From the NCBI GenBank assembly GCA_913046365.1, contig CAJWRM010000026.1, positions 1-37,939 of the forward strand: a stretch of DNA of 37,939 bases, read 5' to 3'. This document shows, in pieces, positions 25,467-34,588 of this stretch. A model generated the notes under the pieces. It had not been told where the DNA came from and searched no databases. It was given only the letters and a program-made list of their open reading frames with translations. The DNA is from an uncultured Flavobacteriales bacterium. Its GTDB lineage: Bacteria > Bacteroidota > Bacteroidia > Flavobacteriales_D > Crocinitomicaceae. Both the position numbers and the translations under genes were made by a program. Numbering within the stretch: the stretch's first letter is position 1; each line of letters starts with the position of its first letter.

Positions 25467-26860
25467 TGAATAAAAATAGTCCCTGGTTAAGCCTTTTTTT
25501 AGTATCTGATTACCTATCGGCATTGGTTTCTTGGGCTTTGTTTTTCTTTTTTAGAAAAACCTTGATTGAAAACCAATCCTTTGAGATGGATAGAAACTTT
25601 TGGCTTGGTATCGCCTTGATTCCTTTATTCTGGATGCTACTCTATTTTGTGCAAGGTACATATATAGAGATAAGGCGAATGTTTAGACTGAAGCTTTTAA
25701 ACCTTACCCTTAGTATTAGTGTAATCGGTTCGCTTATTATTTTCTTTTCCATTATACTTGATGATCAAGTTCGCTCTTATGAAGGGTATTACTGGAACTT
25801 ACTCATTTTATTTGTGGTCCATTTTGGGTCTACTTTTACACCAAGACTATTAATCAACACCTGGCTTGTTCATACGATTCGAAGGCCGAGCAATGGCTTT
25901 AAAACCGTTATTATTGGCGGTACAGAGAAGGCGGTAGATATTTTAGAGGAAATCAAAAAGAATGATAAAAATGTAAACACATTCGTGGGTTATATTAACA
26001 TGAATGGAAATGACCGTCAGCTCGATGGTAAACTTCCATATTTAGGGCATTTTGATGATTTGGAAATGGTATCGAAAGAGACTGAGATTGATGAGTATAT
26101 TATTGCTATAGAAAGCTCCGAGCACAATAAGCTTATGCAGATTTTGCTAAAGATAGACAATGGAATAACCAGGATAAAAACACTTCCTGATACCTATGTG
26201 ATTCTTTCTGGAAGTGTTAAAATGACAAATATTTATGGTGCTTTACTTTTGGATGTGCAATCAGATTCGATGCCTTTTTGGCAAAAAGTCTTGAAAAGAA
26301 TAATTGACTTCACTATGTCTTTTGTTGCAGTCATTTTGCTTATACCTTTTTATTTGTTTTCTGCTGTAGCAGTTAAGTTTTCATCTCCGGGACCAATTTT
26401 CTTTTTACAAGATAGAATTGGAAAGGATGGTCGTGTTTTTAAAATTTTTAAGTTCAGAACGATGTACGTCAATTCGGAAAAAAATGGTCCGCAACTTTCC
26501 TCTGAAAACGACCCTAGGATTACCCGTATAGGTAGCTTTATGCGAAAAACGCGTCTTGATGAATTCCCACAATTCTTTAACGTTTTAATCGGACATATGT
26601 CCATTGTTGGTCCACGTCCTGAGCGAAAGTTCTATATTGATCAAATTGCTAAAATTGAACCGCAATATAATCAGCTCACAAAGGTTCGTCCGGGTATAAC
26701 CTCATGGGGCCAAGTGAAATATGGGTATGCTGAAAATGTAGATCAAATGTTGCAACGTATGAAGTTTGATCTTTTATATCTAAAAAACCGAAGTATTTCA
26801 TTAGATATTAAGATTATGCTGCATACTTTACTTATTGTGATTAGGGCAGAGGGGAAGTAG
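25466..26860 (+). CDS. Polyprenyl-phosphate sugar-1-phosphate transferase
   Basis: 464 residues from the ATG at 25466, which shares its A with the upstream stop (TAATG). About five membrane helices in the first 150 residues, a Rossmann-like segment (FKTVIIGGTEKAVDILEEI), then the PF02397 sugar-transferase domain from about 275: KRIIDFTMSFVAVILLIP, SSPGPIFFLQDRIGKDGRVFKIFKFRTM, TRLDEFPQFFNVLIGHMSIVGPRPERKFY, and KVRPGITSWGQVKYGYAENVD. It would move a sugar-1-phosphate from a nucleotide donor to undecaprenyl phosphate, the first step of a surface glycan. No polymerase or flippase is visible here. Confidence 0.9.
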   Translation: MNKNSPWLSLFLVSDYLSALVSWALFFFFRKTLIENQSFEMDRNFWLGIALIPLFWMLLYFVQGTYIEIRRMFRLKLLNLTLSISVIGSLIIFFSIILDDQVRSYEGYYWNLLILFVVHFGSTFTPRLLINTWLVHTIRRPSNGFKTVIIGGTEKAVDILEEIKKNDKNVNTFVGYINMNGNDRQLDGKLPYLGHFDDLEMVSKETEIDEYIIAIESSEHNKLMQILLKIDNGITRIKTLPDTYVILSGSVKMTNIYGALLLDVQSDSMPFWQKVLKRIIDFTMSFVAVILLIPFYLFSAVAVKFSSPGPIFFLQDRIGKDGRVFKIFKFRTMYVNSEKNGPQLSSENDPRITRIGSFMRKTRLDEFPQFFNVLIGHMSIVGPRPERKFYIDQIAKIEPQYNQLTKVRPGITSWGQVKYGYAENVDQMLQRMKFDLLYLKNRSISLDIKIMLHTLLIVIRAEGK

Positions 26861-26879
26861 TTTTAAAACTTATTTGCTT

Positions 26880-29291
26880 TTATACCAATGCAAGTTCAAT
26901 CACCTCTTTCATTTTGTCCACATAATGAAAGGAGAGCCCTTTGAGGTAGCTTTCTTTAATTTCATCTACGTCCTGTTTGTTTCTCGCGCACAAAATAATT
27001 TCTTTTACACCAGATCTTTTCGCTGCAAGAATCTTTTCCTTGATACCACCAACAGGAAGCACATCACCACGGAGTGTTATTTCCCCTGTCATTGCAAGGT
27101 TCTTCTTAATCTTTCTCTTACTGAAAATTGACGCTAATGATGTTAGCATTGTGATTCCAGCACTTGGGCCATCTTTTGGTGTTGCTCCCTCAGGTACATG
27201 AATGTGAACGTTGTGCGTATCAAATGCCTCCTGCTTTACGTCAATCATGCTTGCATTGGCTTTTAGATATTCTAATGCAATGATGGCAGATTCTTTCATT
27301 ACGTCACCAAGATTTCCGGTAAGTGTGAGCTTACCTTTGCCTTTGGTGATAGAAGATTCTATGAATAAAACATCTCCACCAATACTTGTCCAAGCGAGAC
27401 CAGTTACAACACCAAGTGTATTATGGTCAATCGATTTAACCTTTGATCTGCCCGAGCCTAGAATGGAAAATAAATCATCATTGCTTAGCTTCACTTCAAA
27501 ACTTTCCTCCATGGCGATTTGTCTAGTTCTGTTTCTTACCAATTTGGCGATTACCTTATCCAAACCGCGAACACCAGATTCATTAGTGTATTCTTCGACG
27601 ATTTTACGCAGAATTTGTTTGCTAAAACCGATATGTTCTTTTTTGATCCCATGCTCCTTAATTTGCTTTGGAATCAGATGTCTTGTTGCGATTTCAACTT
27701 TTTCTTCTAAAGTATACCCATTGACTTCTATGATTTCCATTCTATCTCTTAGCGGGCCTTGAATAGTAGATAAAGAGTTAGAAGTTGCGATGAATAGTAC
27801 TTTTGATAAGTCAAATTCTGTTTCTATATAATTGTCATAAAATGCGTTGTTTTGCTCGGGATCGAGTACTTCAAGAAGGGCAGAGGAAGGATCGCCATGA
27901 TTACTTCGTCCGAGTTTATCAATTTCATCAAGCACAAAAACGGGGTTTGCGGTTTCAGCTTTCTTTAGGTTCTGAATTATTCTTCCCGGCATCGCGCCGA
28001 TGTAGGTTTTTCGGTGTCCTCTAATTTCAGACTCATCGTGCAATCCACCAAGTGACATTCGGACATATTTTCTACCCAACGCTTCTGCAATGGATTTTCC
28101 TAGTGAGGTTTTACCAACTCCCGGAGGTCCATAAAAACATAGTATTGGGGATTTCATATTACCCTTAATCTTTAGCACCGCGAGGTACTCCATGATGCGT
28201 TCTTTTACTTTTTCTAGACCAAAATGATCTCGCTCTAAGATTCTTCTTGAACGCTTTAGATCGAGGTTGTCCTTAGAATACTCATTCCAAGGAAGTTCAA
28301 TCATGGTGTCAATATAGTTTAGTTGAACCGTATATTCCGCGCCTTGAGGGTTCATTCTTTGTAGCTTATCCAGTTCTTTCTGAAATAATTTCCCTACCTC
28401 CTTGGTCCATTTTTTAGTTTTTGCACGTTCTCTAAAATCACGGACATCTTGCTCTTGAGGATTATCTCCAAGCTCATCTTGAATCGTTCTCATTTGCTGA
28501 TGCAGAAAGTATTCACGCTGCTGTTTGTCAAGATCTTTTCGGACCTTATTGTGTATTTCGTTGCGCATCTCGAGCATTTGAGACTCCATGGACAAGTGCT
28601 CTAATACTTTCATGACCCTACTTTTGATTTCCATTTCTTCAAGCATATCTTGCTTTTTTGAAACGTCAGCATTCATATTTGATGATATGAAATTTACGAG
28701 AAACGTGGGACTGTCAATGTTTTTAATGGCAAATTGAGCTTCAGAGGGTATGTTTGGGCTATCTTTAATGATTTGAAGCGCGAGATCCTTGATGTTTTTG
28801 AACATCATATTGAGTTCTTTATTCGTGGTATCAAACTTCTGCTCTTTCAATATTTCAACTGAGGCGCGCATAAACGGTTCCGTCTGTGTCATTTCAATCA
28901 TTCTAAAACGTCTTTTCCCTTGTATGATAACTGTTGAGCTACCATCTGGCATTTTCAGTAGTCTAACGATTTGAGCAACTGTTCCGACCCTATGAAGGTC
29001 CTTAAATTCAGGTGATTCTTCTTCTTGAACCTTCTGAGAGACAACACCGATAATTTTATTGCCTTTATTTGCCTCTTGAATAAGCTTTATGGATTTGTCT
29101 CGACCTACAGTAATTGGAATTACAACTCCCGGAAACAAAACATTGTTACGCAGGGGTAGGATAGGGAGGTTCTCAGGGAACTCTTGATTATTTACGGTCT
29201 CTTCTTCTTCAGCTGTGGTTAATGGAATAAATTCAGCATCAGATTCTAAGCCAGATAGGTTCAGTAAGGAGGGATCAAATAAGTCGTTCAT
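26880..29291 (-). CDS. lon: ATP-dependent protease Lon
   Basis: 803 residues. LON substrate-binding domain about 42-240, AAA+ module with P-loop GPPGVGKT at 388-395 and Walker [13 protein letters not shown], and protease domain with S710 in DGPSAG and K753 in [10 protein letters not shown] (the Ser-Lys dyad, 43 residues apart as in other Lon). A 40-residue acidic N-terminal extension ([14 protein letters not shown]) precedes the LON domain, common in Bacteroidota. Degrades damaged and regulatory proteins. A palindrome (29303-29317) lies just before the start. It converges on the sugar-transferase gene with 19 bases between stops. Confidence 0.96.
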   Translation of the reverse strand: MNDLFDPSLLNLSGLESDAEFIPLTTAEEEETVNNQEFPENLPILPLRNNVLFPGVVIPITVGRDKSIKLIQEANKGNKIIGVVSQKVQEEESPEFKDLHRVGTVAQIVRLLKMPDGSSTVIIQGKRRFRMIEMTQTEPFMRASVEILKEQKFDTTNKELNMMFKNIKDLALQIIKDSPNIPSEAQFAIKNIDSPTFLVNFISSNMNADVSKKQDMLEEMEIKSRVMKVLEHLSMESQMLEMRNEIHNKVRKDLDKQQREYFLHQQMRTIQDELGDNPQEQDVRDFRERAKTKKWTKEVGKLFQKELDKLQRMNPQGAEYTVQLNYIDTMIELPWNEYSKDNLDLKRSRRILERDHFGLEKVKERIMEYLAVLKIKGNMKSPILCFYGPPGVGKTSLGKSIAEALGRKYVRMSLGGLHDESEIRGHRKTYIGAMPGRIIQNLKKAETANPVFVLDEIDKLGRSNHGDPSSALLEVLDPEQNNAFYDNYIETEFDLSKVLFIATSNSLSTIQGPLRDRMEIIEVNGYTLEEKVEIATRHLIPKQIKEHGIKKEHIGFSKQILRKIVEEYTNESGVRGLDKVIAKLVRNRTRQIAMEESFEVKLSNDDLFSILGSGRSKVKSIDHNTLGVVTGLAWTSIGGDVLFIESSITKGKGKLTLTGNLGDVMKESAIIALEYLKANASMIDVKQEAFDTHNVHIHVPEGATPKDGPSAGITMLTSLASIFSKRKIKKNLAMTGEITLRGDVLPVGGIKEKILAAKRSGVKEIILCARNKQDVDEIKESYLKGLSFHYVDKMKEVIELALV

Positions 29292-29302
29292 ATATTTTCT
29301 TT

Positions 29303-29317
29303 ATGACATTATGTCAT
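29303..29317. promoter_or_regulatory. Palindrome in the lon leader
   Basis: ATGACAT-T-ATGTCAT, a perfect 7-base inverted repeat with a one-base centre, 12-26 bases upstream of the lon ATG. Too tight to fold well as a hairpin with one loop base, so a dimeric DNA-binding protein site is the simplest reading. A near -7 element (CATTTTTG on the minus strand) lies some 20 bases further upstream. Confidence 0.4.
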
Positions 29318-29416
29318 TTATTCTTGTCAATTGTTGCAAAAATGATTAAAACAAGTCTGCTGCACATAGGGTTCAATCTGCGTGCCAAAATAAATTTTTA
29401 GGTAAAAATGTCGGAG

Positions 29417-30553
29417 TTAGTATCTGGAATGCTCTATGTGCGTTAGAATAGCTTTATCCTCTTCACTCAAAGAAAGTTTCCGGCGATGCATCATATTATT
29501 CGCCGCATCGAAAGCTTTTTCTAGCTTATTGATGGTAAATGTCTCTCCTTCAACCCATGAAAAACTTGGGATATATTTCTTGGGAAATCCATGTGTGAAA
29601 ATGTTACATGAAACACCAACAACTGTGGCAGTATTGAACATTGTATTAATAGCACATTTAGAGTAATCACCCATACTTAAACCGATAAATTGTAAATCTG
29701 TTTGGACTTCGGCTTTAGAAGAATAGGAGTAGGTTCTTACATTAGCATAATTGTTTTTTAGATTAGATGTATTGGTGTCTGCGCCTAGATTGCACCATTC
29801 ACCGATTATTGAGTTGCCTAAAAAGCCATCGTGTCCTTTATTTGAGTACGCTTGAAAAATTACATTGTTTACCTCTCCACCGACTTTACAATGAGGACCA
29901 ATGGTTGTTGCTCCGTATATTTTGGCGCCCATTTTAATAGTTCCATATGCATTTAAACCAAGTCCACCTCGAATCATGCTGCCCTCCATTATTGTTGCAT
30001 CTTTCCCAATGTATATCGGTCCCTCGTTTGTATTTAGGGTACAGCCTTCTATGCTTGCTCCTTCCTCAATAAAGAGTCTGTTATCAGGGCCTATCAAAAG
30101 GTTAGTAGAAGAAAGTGCTTGGCTTTTTCGATCCTCAGTTGCTTGGATAAAATCTAAATCTAGTGCTGCAGCGTTTTTTTGAAAGATATCCCATCTTTCT
30201 TCAACGACAATTAATTCTGTTCCGGTGAATTTAACAACCTCTTTTCCAGCTCCTTTCTTAGCAAGCAACATTTCTTCTGCGTATAGGCTTTGGTTATCAT
30301 TCAAATGTATAATAGCTGCTATTAAGTCGGGATTGGGTAAAACACATGCGTTTATTGTTACATCAGAATCTACGCTTGGATATTTGTTTGCTAAGTAATC
30401 CTCAGTTTCATATCCTATTTCTGCCTCAGGTAAATAGGCTGAATAGCGTTCGGTATTTGTGAAGATTCCCATGCGTATGCATGCAATAGGCTTGGTTAAG
30501 CTAATGGGTGCGAAGTTTTTGTGTTTTCCGAAATCACTTAAGTTAAATTTCAT
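29417..30553 (-). CDS. GlmU-like Bacteroidota sugar nucleotidyl/acetyltransferase
   Basis: 378 residues of the Bacteroidota-type GlmU-like family. The N-terminal domain reads ISLTKPIACIRMGIFTNTERYS and lacks the LxxGxGTRM signature of normal nucleotidyltransferases; the C-terminal part, about 190-345, is a left-handed beta helix of hexapeptides (GPIYIGKDATIMEGSMIRGG, YGTIKMGAKIYGATTIGPHCKVGG, FLGNSIIGEWCNLGADTNTSNLKN). By family inference it makes UDP-GlcNAc or a related donor, but the activity has not been shown to be general. Its ATG overlaps the symporter stop by 4 bases. Confidence 0.85.
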   Translation of the reverse strand: MKFNLSDFGKHKNFAPISLTKPIACIRMGIFTNTERYSAYLPEAEIGYETEDYLANKYPSVDSDVTINACVLPNPDLIAAIIHLNDNQSLYAEEMLLAKKGAGKEVVKFTGTELIVVEERWDIFQKNAAALDLDFIQATEDRKSQALSSTNLLIGPDNRLFIEEGASIEGCTLNTNEGPIYIGKDATIMEGSMIRGGLGLNAYGTIKMGAKIYGATTIGPHCKVGGEVNNVIFQAYSNKGHDGFLGNSIIGEWCNLGADTNTSNLKNNYANVRTYSYSSKAEVQTDLQFIGLSMGDYSKCAINTMFNTATVVGVSCNIFTHGFPKKYIPSFSWVEGETFTINKLEKAFDAANNMMHRRKLSLSEEDKAILTHIEHSRY

Positions 30554-32046
30554 CTTTTAAGACTTGAATGGGCTTTTGACGCAATAAATAATAATGTAAA
30601 GGTAAGAAAGGCATTTAAAATTATAATCTCAAAACCAAATGAGTATTCCCCTAATATTCCTGGCGCTCCCTTTTCAACTCCAGGAGCTCCTTTTGAGTAG
30701 TACCAGAGCACAAATGTAATAGAGATGGATATAATGCTCATTAAGGGGATTGCCTTGTCGCTTACAATCTGTTTGGTTAAGATTCCAAAAAAGAAGATTC
30801 CAATGAGTGGGCCATAGGTGAAACCTGCAAATTTCATAAGTAATCCAATTGCAGAATCATCCGTGTAATGATGTAGCATTAGGACAACTAGGATGATTAA
30901 TATGGATACTGCGACGTGAATTCGTTTGCGCAAAGGAACTTTGTTATCCTCTGTTTTTCTTTTCTCTGGTACTAGATCAACAAAAATAGATGTGGTCAAG
31001 GAAGTAAGCGCGGAGTCAGCACTTGAATAAGCTGCTGCAATAAGTCCTAACAAGAATAAAATGCCAACAATAATGGGCGTATTACTATCCATAGCAATCG
31101 CAGAAAAAAGCATATCAGCTTTTTCAAAGGGAATTGAATGTGTTGCTGCATACATGTATAATAGCGCACCTAAGAATAAAAAAATGAGGTTGACAATAAT
31201 CAAAACACTTGCCATGCTCATCATGTTTTTTTGTGCATCCTTTAAGCTTTTGCAGCTTAAGTTTTTTTGCATCATGTCTTGGTCAAGTCCCGTCATCCCT
31301 ATGGCAATGAAAATACCACCGAAGAAGTGTTTTAAAAAGTGATTGGAGCCATATATGTCATCAAAGAAAAAAATCTTTCCGTATGGTCCATTTGCAACCT
31401 GCTCCACAATTCCTAGGTTTGAAACACTAGGCAGTGCGTTGGCAATGAAGTAAACAGTTAGTACTACAGATAGTAGCATAAATCCTGTCTGTAGTGTGTC
31501 TGTCCAGACGATCGTTTTTATACCTCCACGATTGGTATAAAGCCAAATGAGTAAAATACAGATGCTTACTGTAATCTCGAATCTAATACCCCAGTCATCA
31601 AATAAAATACTTTGTAAAACCTGCGCAACAAGCATAAGCCGAACTGAAGCACCTATAATTCTAGATAGAAGAAATAGAATAGCGCCCGTTTTATGGCTAA
31701 AAAATCCAAATCGATCTTTTAGGTATTCGTAAATGGAAACCACATTCATTTTGTAATAAATAGGCATCAGTATATAGGTTATGATTAGATAACCAATAAA
31801 ATAACCTAGCACTGCTTGCATGTAGCTAAACTGGTTACTTTCATTTCCAACCCATCCGGGAACAGATAAGAATGTTACACCACTTAAAGATGCTCCGATC
31901 ATTCCAAATGCAACGAGATACCACGGGGATTGACGCTCTCCAACAAAAAAACCATCATTACCTTTGGCTTTTGAAGTAAAAAATGAAACAGCTACTAGAA
32001 GTCCAAAATAAAGCACTAGAATGGAAATAATTAAAGTTGGTGTCAT
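30550..32046 (-). CDS. Sodium:solute symporter (SSS family)
   Basis: 498 residues with about 13 membrane helices, SSS/SLC5 fold: LYFGLLVAVSFFTSKAKGNDGFFVGERQSPWYLVAFGMIGASLSGVTFLSVPGWV at the start (with the Na+-site region), the YEYLKDRFG and WTDTLQTGFM motifs, and GLIAAAYSSADSALTSLTTSI near TM8-9. Likely couples Na+ entry to uptake of a sugar, amino acid or sialic acid; substrate unknown. Possible -7 element at 32075-32082. Leads a two-gene unit with the GlmU-like gene (4-base overlap). Confidence 0.9.
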   Translation of the reverse strand: MTPTLIISILVLYFGLLVAVSFFTSKAKGNDGFFVGERQSPWYLVAFGMIGASLSGVTFLSVPGWVGNESNQFSYMQAVLGYFIGYLIITYILMPIYYKMNVVSIYEYLKDRFGFFSHKTGAILFLLSRIIGASVRLMLVAQVLQSILFDDWGIRFEITVSICILLIWLYTNRGGIKTIVWTDTLQTGFMLLSVVLTVYFIANALPSVSNLGIVEQVANGPYGKIFFFDDIYGSNHFLKHFFGGIFIAIGMTGLDQDMMQKNLSCKSLKDAQKNMMSMASVLIIVNLIFLFLGALLYMYAATHSIPFEKADMLFSAIAMDSNTPIIVGILFLLGLIAAAYSSADSALTSLTTSIFVDLVPEKRKTEDNKVPLRKRIHVAVSILIILVVLMLHHYTDDSAIGLLMKFAGFTYGPLIGIFFFGILTKQIVSDKAIPLMSIISISITFVLWYYSKGAPGVEKGAPGILGEYSFGFEIIILNAFLTFTLLFIASKAHSSLKR

Positions 32047-32074
32047 TTAACGAACAGATTAAATTAGGTGATTA

Positions 32075-32082
32075 CAAATGTA
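32075..32082 (-). promoter_or_regulatory. Bacteroidota -7 element for the symporter
   Basis: Reads TACATTTG on the minus strand, an exact match to TAnnTTTG, about 29 bases upstream of the symporter ATG at 32046. No clear -33 element. Confidence 0.42.
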
Positions 32083-32096
32083 TCTTTATTTGTCAT

Positions 32097-32106
32097 TTAA
32101 CGTTAA
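32097..32106. repeat. Ten-base palindrome between divergent promoters
   Basis: TTAACGTTAA, a perfect palindrome midway between the two facing -7 elements (32075-32082 and 32121-32128). Could be an operator for both genes, or chance in AT-rich DNA. Confidence 0.25.
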
Positions 32107-32120
32107 TGTGAAAAGGTAAG

Positions 32121-32128
32121 TATATTTG
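32121..32128 (+). promoter_or_regulatory. Bacteroidota -7 element for the membrane-anchored protein
   Basis: TATATTTG, exact match to TAnnTTTG, 12 bases before the ATG at 32141, so the leader would be only a few bases long. Confidence 0.42.
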
Positions 32129-32140
32129 TAAAAATAGAAT

Positions 32141-32662
32141 ATGGACGCTTGGATTTTTCTTTTAATGACAACTGTGGCCTGCGGGGCGCTAGTTTTGATT
32201 GTATTTCGTTTTTTAAAAAAGCAGACCGATAAGGAGGTGACAACGCTGAGAAAAGAACTTCACAAGCAAAGGCAAGAGTTTTTTTTACCGAGTAGGTTAG
32301 ACGCTTATCAAAGGTCAGTATTGCTTTTAGAACGAATACATCCTACAAGTTTAATTATGCGTGTGCACAACCCAAGCTTAAATGCTACGCTTTTTCAGGC
32401 GGAGCTCGTTAAAGCTGTTCGAAGTGAATTTGAGCACAATCTTGCTCAACAGATTTTTATTTCTACAGGTACTTGGGATATTATAAGAAATTCCAAGGAT
32501 GAAGTTATTAAATTGATTCATATGGCAGGTAGCCAAATGAACGAAAAGTCAACAAGTACAGATCTTTCAGAAAAAATATTTGAAATCATTGCACAGCTTG
32601 AGGAATTTCCTACAAGCATAGCGGTTAAAATCGTAAAAAAGGAATTTCAGGAATTATTTTAG
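32141..32662 (+). CDS. Conserved membrane-anchored protein, unknown function
   Basis: 173 residues. One N-terminal membrane helix (IFLLMTTVACGALVLIVFRFL) followed by a charged helical stretch (TDKEVTTLRKELHKQRQEFFLPSRLDAYQRSVLLLERI) and a helical domain (LIMRVHNPSLNATLFQAELVKAVRSEFEHNLAQQIFIS, then TWDIIRNSKDEVIKLIHMAG). The pattern is that of a small protein family common in Flavobacteriia with no assigned role (DUF7935-like, by memory). Its end overlaps the converging thiolase gene by 9 bases. Confidence 0.72.
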   Translation: MDAWIFLLMTTVACGALVLIVFRFLKKQTDKEVTTLRKELHKQRQEFFLPSRLDAYQRSVLLLERIHPTSLIMRVHNPSLNATLFQAELVKAVRSEFEHNLAQQIFISTGTWDIIRNSKDEVIKLIHMAGSQMNEKSTSTDLSEKIFEIIAQLEEFPTSIAVKIVKKEFQELF

Positions 32663-33835
32663 AAGCTCTATTACTCCAGCAGCGCCTTGTCCAGTTCCAA
32701 CGCACATGGTTACCATTCCATATTTCTGTTTTCTTCTTCGCATTTCATTAATCAATTGAACGCTCAGCTTTCCTCCGGTGCATCCAAGCGGATGTCCTAA
32801 AGCGATAGCACCTCCATTTACATTAACGATATCTGGGTTTAGACCTGTTTCCCTCAATACGGCTAAAGATTGTGAAGCAAACGCTTCGTTGAGCTCTACT
32901 AGTCCTAGGTCATTCATAGATATTCCAGCTTGCTTTAAGGCCTTAGGAATAGCATCTACAGGGCCAATACCCATTATTCTAGGTTCCACACCAACAGTGG
33001 CATAAGAAACTAACCTAGCTATCGGTTCAAGGTTTAGCTCTTTCAGCATTTTTTCAGACATGACCATAACAAAAGCTGCACCATCAGAGGTTTGTGAAGA
33101 GTTACCTGCGGTAACAGATCCTCCCTGTGCAAAGACGGGTCTTAATGAATTTAGTTTTTCTATGGTGCTTGCCCGTGGACCTTCATCTGTATCAACTGTA
33201 AAGTTTTTGACTTGTCGTTTTTCTTCTGCGTCTAAAAAGATATGCTCAACATCTATGGGTACAATCTCGTCTTTGAATCGACCATCTTTGATTGCACTAA
33301 TCGCTTTTTCATGCGAATGCAGGGCAAAGGCATCTTGGTCTTCTCTACTGATTTTGTATTGATTTGCTACAGCTTCAGCGGTAAGCCCCATTCCCCAATA
33401 CCAATTTGGGTTTTCTTTTCCTACCCGGGCATTTGGAACAATTCTCCAGCCTCCCATGGCCATAATTGACATGGATTCAGCTCCTCCCGCAATAATACAA
33501 TCTGCCATTCCGCTTTCTATTTTAGCTTGCGCAATAGCGATGGTTTCGAGTCCTGAAGCACAGTATCTATTGACGGTCATTCCAGGAACCTTATCTGTAT
33601 TTAAACCCATAAGAGAAAGCATTCTTCCCATATTTAGTCCTTGTTCGGCCTCAGGTGTAGCGTTTCCAACAATTACATCATCAATTCTATCCTTATCGAG
33701 GTTAGGAATGCTTTTAACTAAATGCTTGATTACAGAGGCCCCGATGTCGTCAGGTCTGTAAAAACGGAATCCGCCTTTCTTTGCTTTTCCAACTGCGGAT
33801 CTAAATCCTGCCACGATATACGCTGTATTACTCAT
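32654..33835 (-). CDS. Acetyl-CoA acyltransferase (thiolase)
   Basis: 393 residues. Catalytic residues C92 (NRYCASGLE), H348 (GHPLGCTG) and C378 (MCVGTGQGAA) are all present, with NEAFASQSLAV and GGGSVTAGN-like blocks. The sequence is of the degradative type (FadA-like, with a longer acyl range) rather than a short biosynthetic one; it would cleave 3-ketoacyl-CoA in beta-oxidation. The usual partner fadB-type gene is not adjacent. An imperfect promoter and a palindrome (33889-33904) lie upstream. Confidence 0.92.
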   Translation of the reverse strand: MSNTAYIVAGFRSAVGKAKKGGFRFYRPDDIGASVIKHLVKSIPNLDKDRIDDVIVGNATPEAEQGLNMGRMLSLMGLNTDKVPGMTVNRYCASGLETIAIAQAKIESGMADCIIAGGAESMSIMAMGGWRIVPNARVGKENPNWYWGMGLTAEAVANQYKISREDQDAFALHSHEKAISAIKDGRFKDEIVPIDVEHIFLDAEEKRQVKNFTVDTDEGPRASTIEKLNSLRPVFAQGGSVTAGNSSQTSDGAAFVMVMSEKMLKELNLEPIARLVSYATVGVEPRIMGIGPVDAIPKALKQAGISMNDLGLVELNEAFASQSLAVLRETGLNPDIVNVNGGAIALGHPLGCTGGKLSVQLINEMRRRKQKYGMVTMCVGTGQGAAGVIELLK

Positions 33836-33888
33836 GTTAAATACTTTTAATAGAGAGGTTATTTAATGTTTTAAAATTACTAAAATAT

Positions 33889-33904
33889 ATTATGCGTGCA
33901 TAAT
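33889..33904. promoter_or_regulatory. Palindrome upstream of the thiolase gene
   Basis: ATTATGC-GT-GCATAAT, a perfect 7-base inverted repeat 54-69 bases before the thiolase ATG, just ahead of a near -7 element on the minus strand (TATATTTT). Operator-like position; alternatively part of the DedA gene's 3' end, but there is no T run to make a terminator. Confidence 0.4.
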
Positions 33905-33916
33905 TTATTGGGTAAT

Positions 33917-34588
33917 TTATTTTTTGCTTTTTAGCTTGGCTCGAATAAACTCAATGAGCATAGGGAGGAGGGAAAGTCCAATGATCCCAAATATGACCGT
34001 TTCAAAGTTCTCTTGAACAATTGGAAGGTTGCCAAAAAAGTAACCTAAAAGTGTTAAAGCAAAAACCCATGTAATACCACCTATAATGCTGTATTTTAGA
34101 AATTTAAAGTATTTCATTTCTCCTACACCAGCAACAAACGGGGCGAAGGTTCTAACGATGGGAACATAGCGGGCAAGAATGATTGTTTTAGGTCCATGTT
34201 TGTCGTAAAAAGCTTGTGTTTTATCGATGTATGATTGTTTAACGATTTGTCGACCTCTGATTCTCCATTGCATGACCTTCAGTCCGATATTTTTACCGAT
34301 ATAGTAATTTAGGTTGTCTCCAATAAAAGCTGCTGTACATAGTAAGGGTATGACGATCCAAAGGTTAAGTTCAGCGGTTTGGTCCTGCTGCACTACACCC
34401 GCGCAAAAGGTGCCAGCAGCGAATAATAAAGAGTCACCAGGCAGCAATGGCATCACTACTAATCCTGTTTCTACAAAAACAATCATAAAAAGTATGAGGT
34501 ATATCCAATTACCATAATCCATGATAAGGGTAAATAGGTGCGCATCCAAATGAAGGATAAAGTCAATAAGCTGTTGAATAATATTCAT
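33917..34588 (-). CDS. DedA-family membrane protein
   Basis: 223 residues with the DedA (VTT) features: FVETGLVVMPLLPGDSLLFAAGTF, IGDNLNYYIGKNIG, the amphipathic FYDKHGPKTIILARYVPIVRTFAPFVAGVG motif and a final membrane helix (ITWVFALTLLGYFFG). The family recycles undecaprenyl phosphate and other lipids across the inner membrane. Its ATG abuts the rhodanese stop, so the two are one unit. Confidence 0.9.
   Translation of the reverse strand: MNIIQQLIDFILHLDAHLFTLIMDYGNWIYLILFMIVFVETGLVVMPLLPGDSLLFAAGTFCAGVVQQDQTAELNLWIVIPLLCTAAFIGDNLNYYIGKNIGLKVMQWRIRGRQIVKQSYIDKTQAFYDKHGPKTIILARYVPIVRTFAPFVAGVGEMKYFKFLKYSIIGGITWVFALTLLGYFFGNLPIVQENFETVIFGIIGLSLLPMLIEFIRAKLKSKK

Noticed and set aside
26859..26870. 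AGTTTTAAAACT palindrome between sugar transferase and lon, as a bidirectional terminator
   Set aside because: Pure AT-rich palindrome with no loop and no following T run; too weak to call.
27211..27762. 183-codon open frame on the plus strand inside lon
   Set aside because: Mirror of the lon AAA+ and protease domains; low-complexity S/T/L-rich sequence, no start context.
33060..33761. Several 75-101 codon plus-strand frames over the thiolase gene
   Set aside because: Shadows of a strong minus-strand gene with all catalytic residues present.
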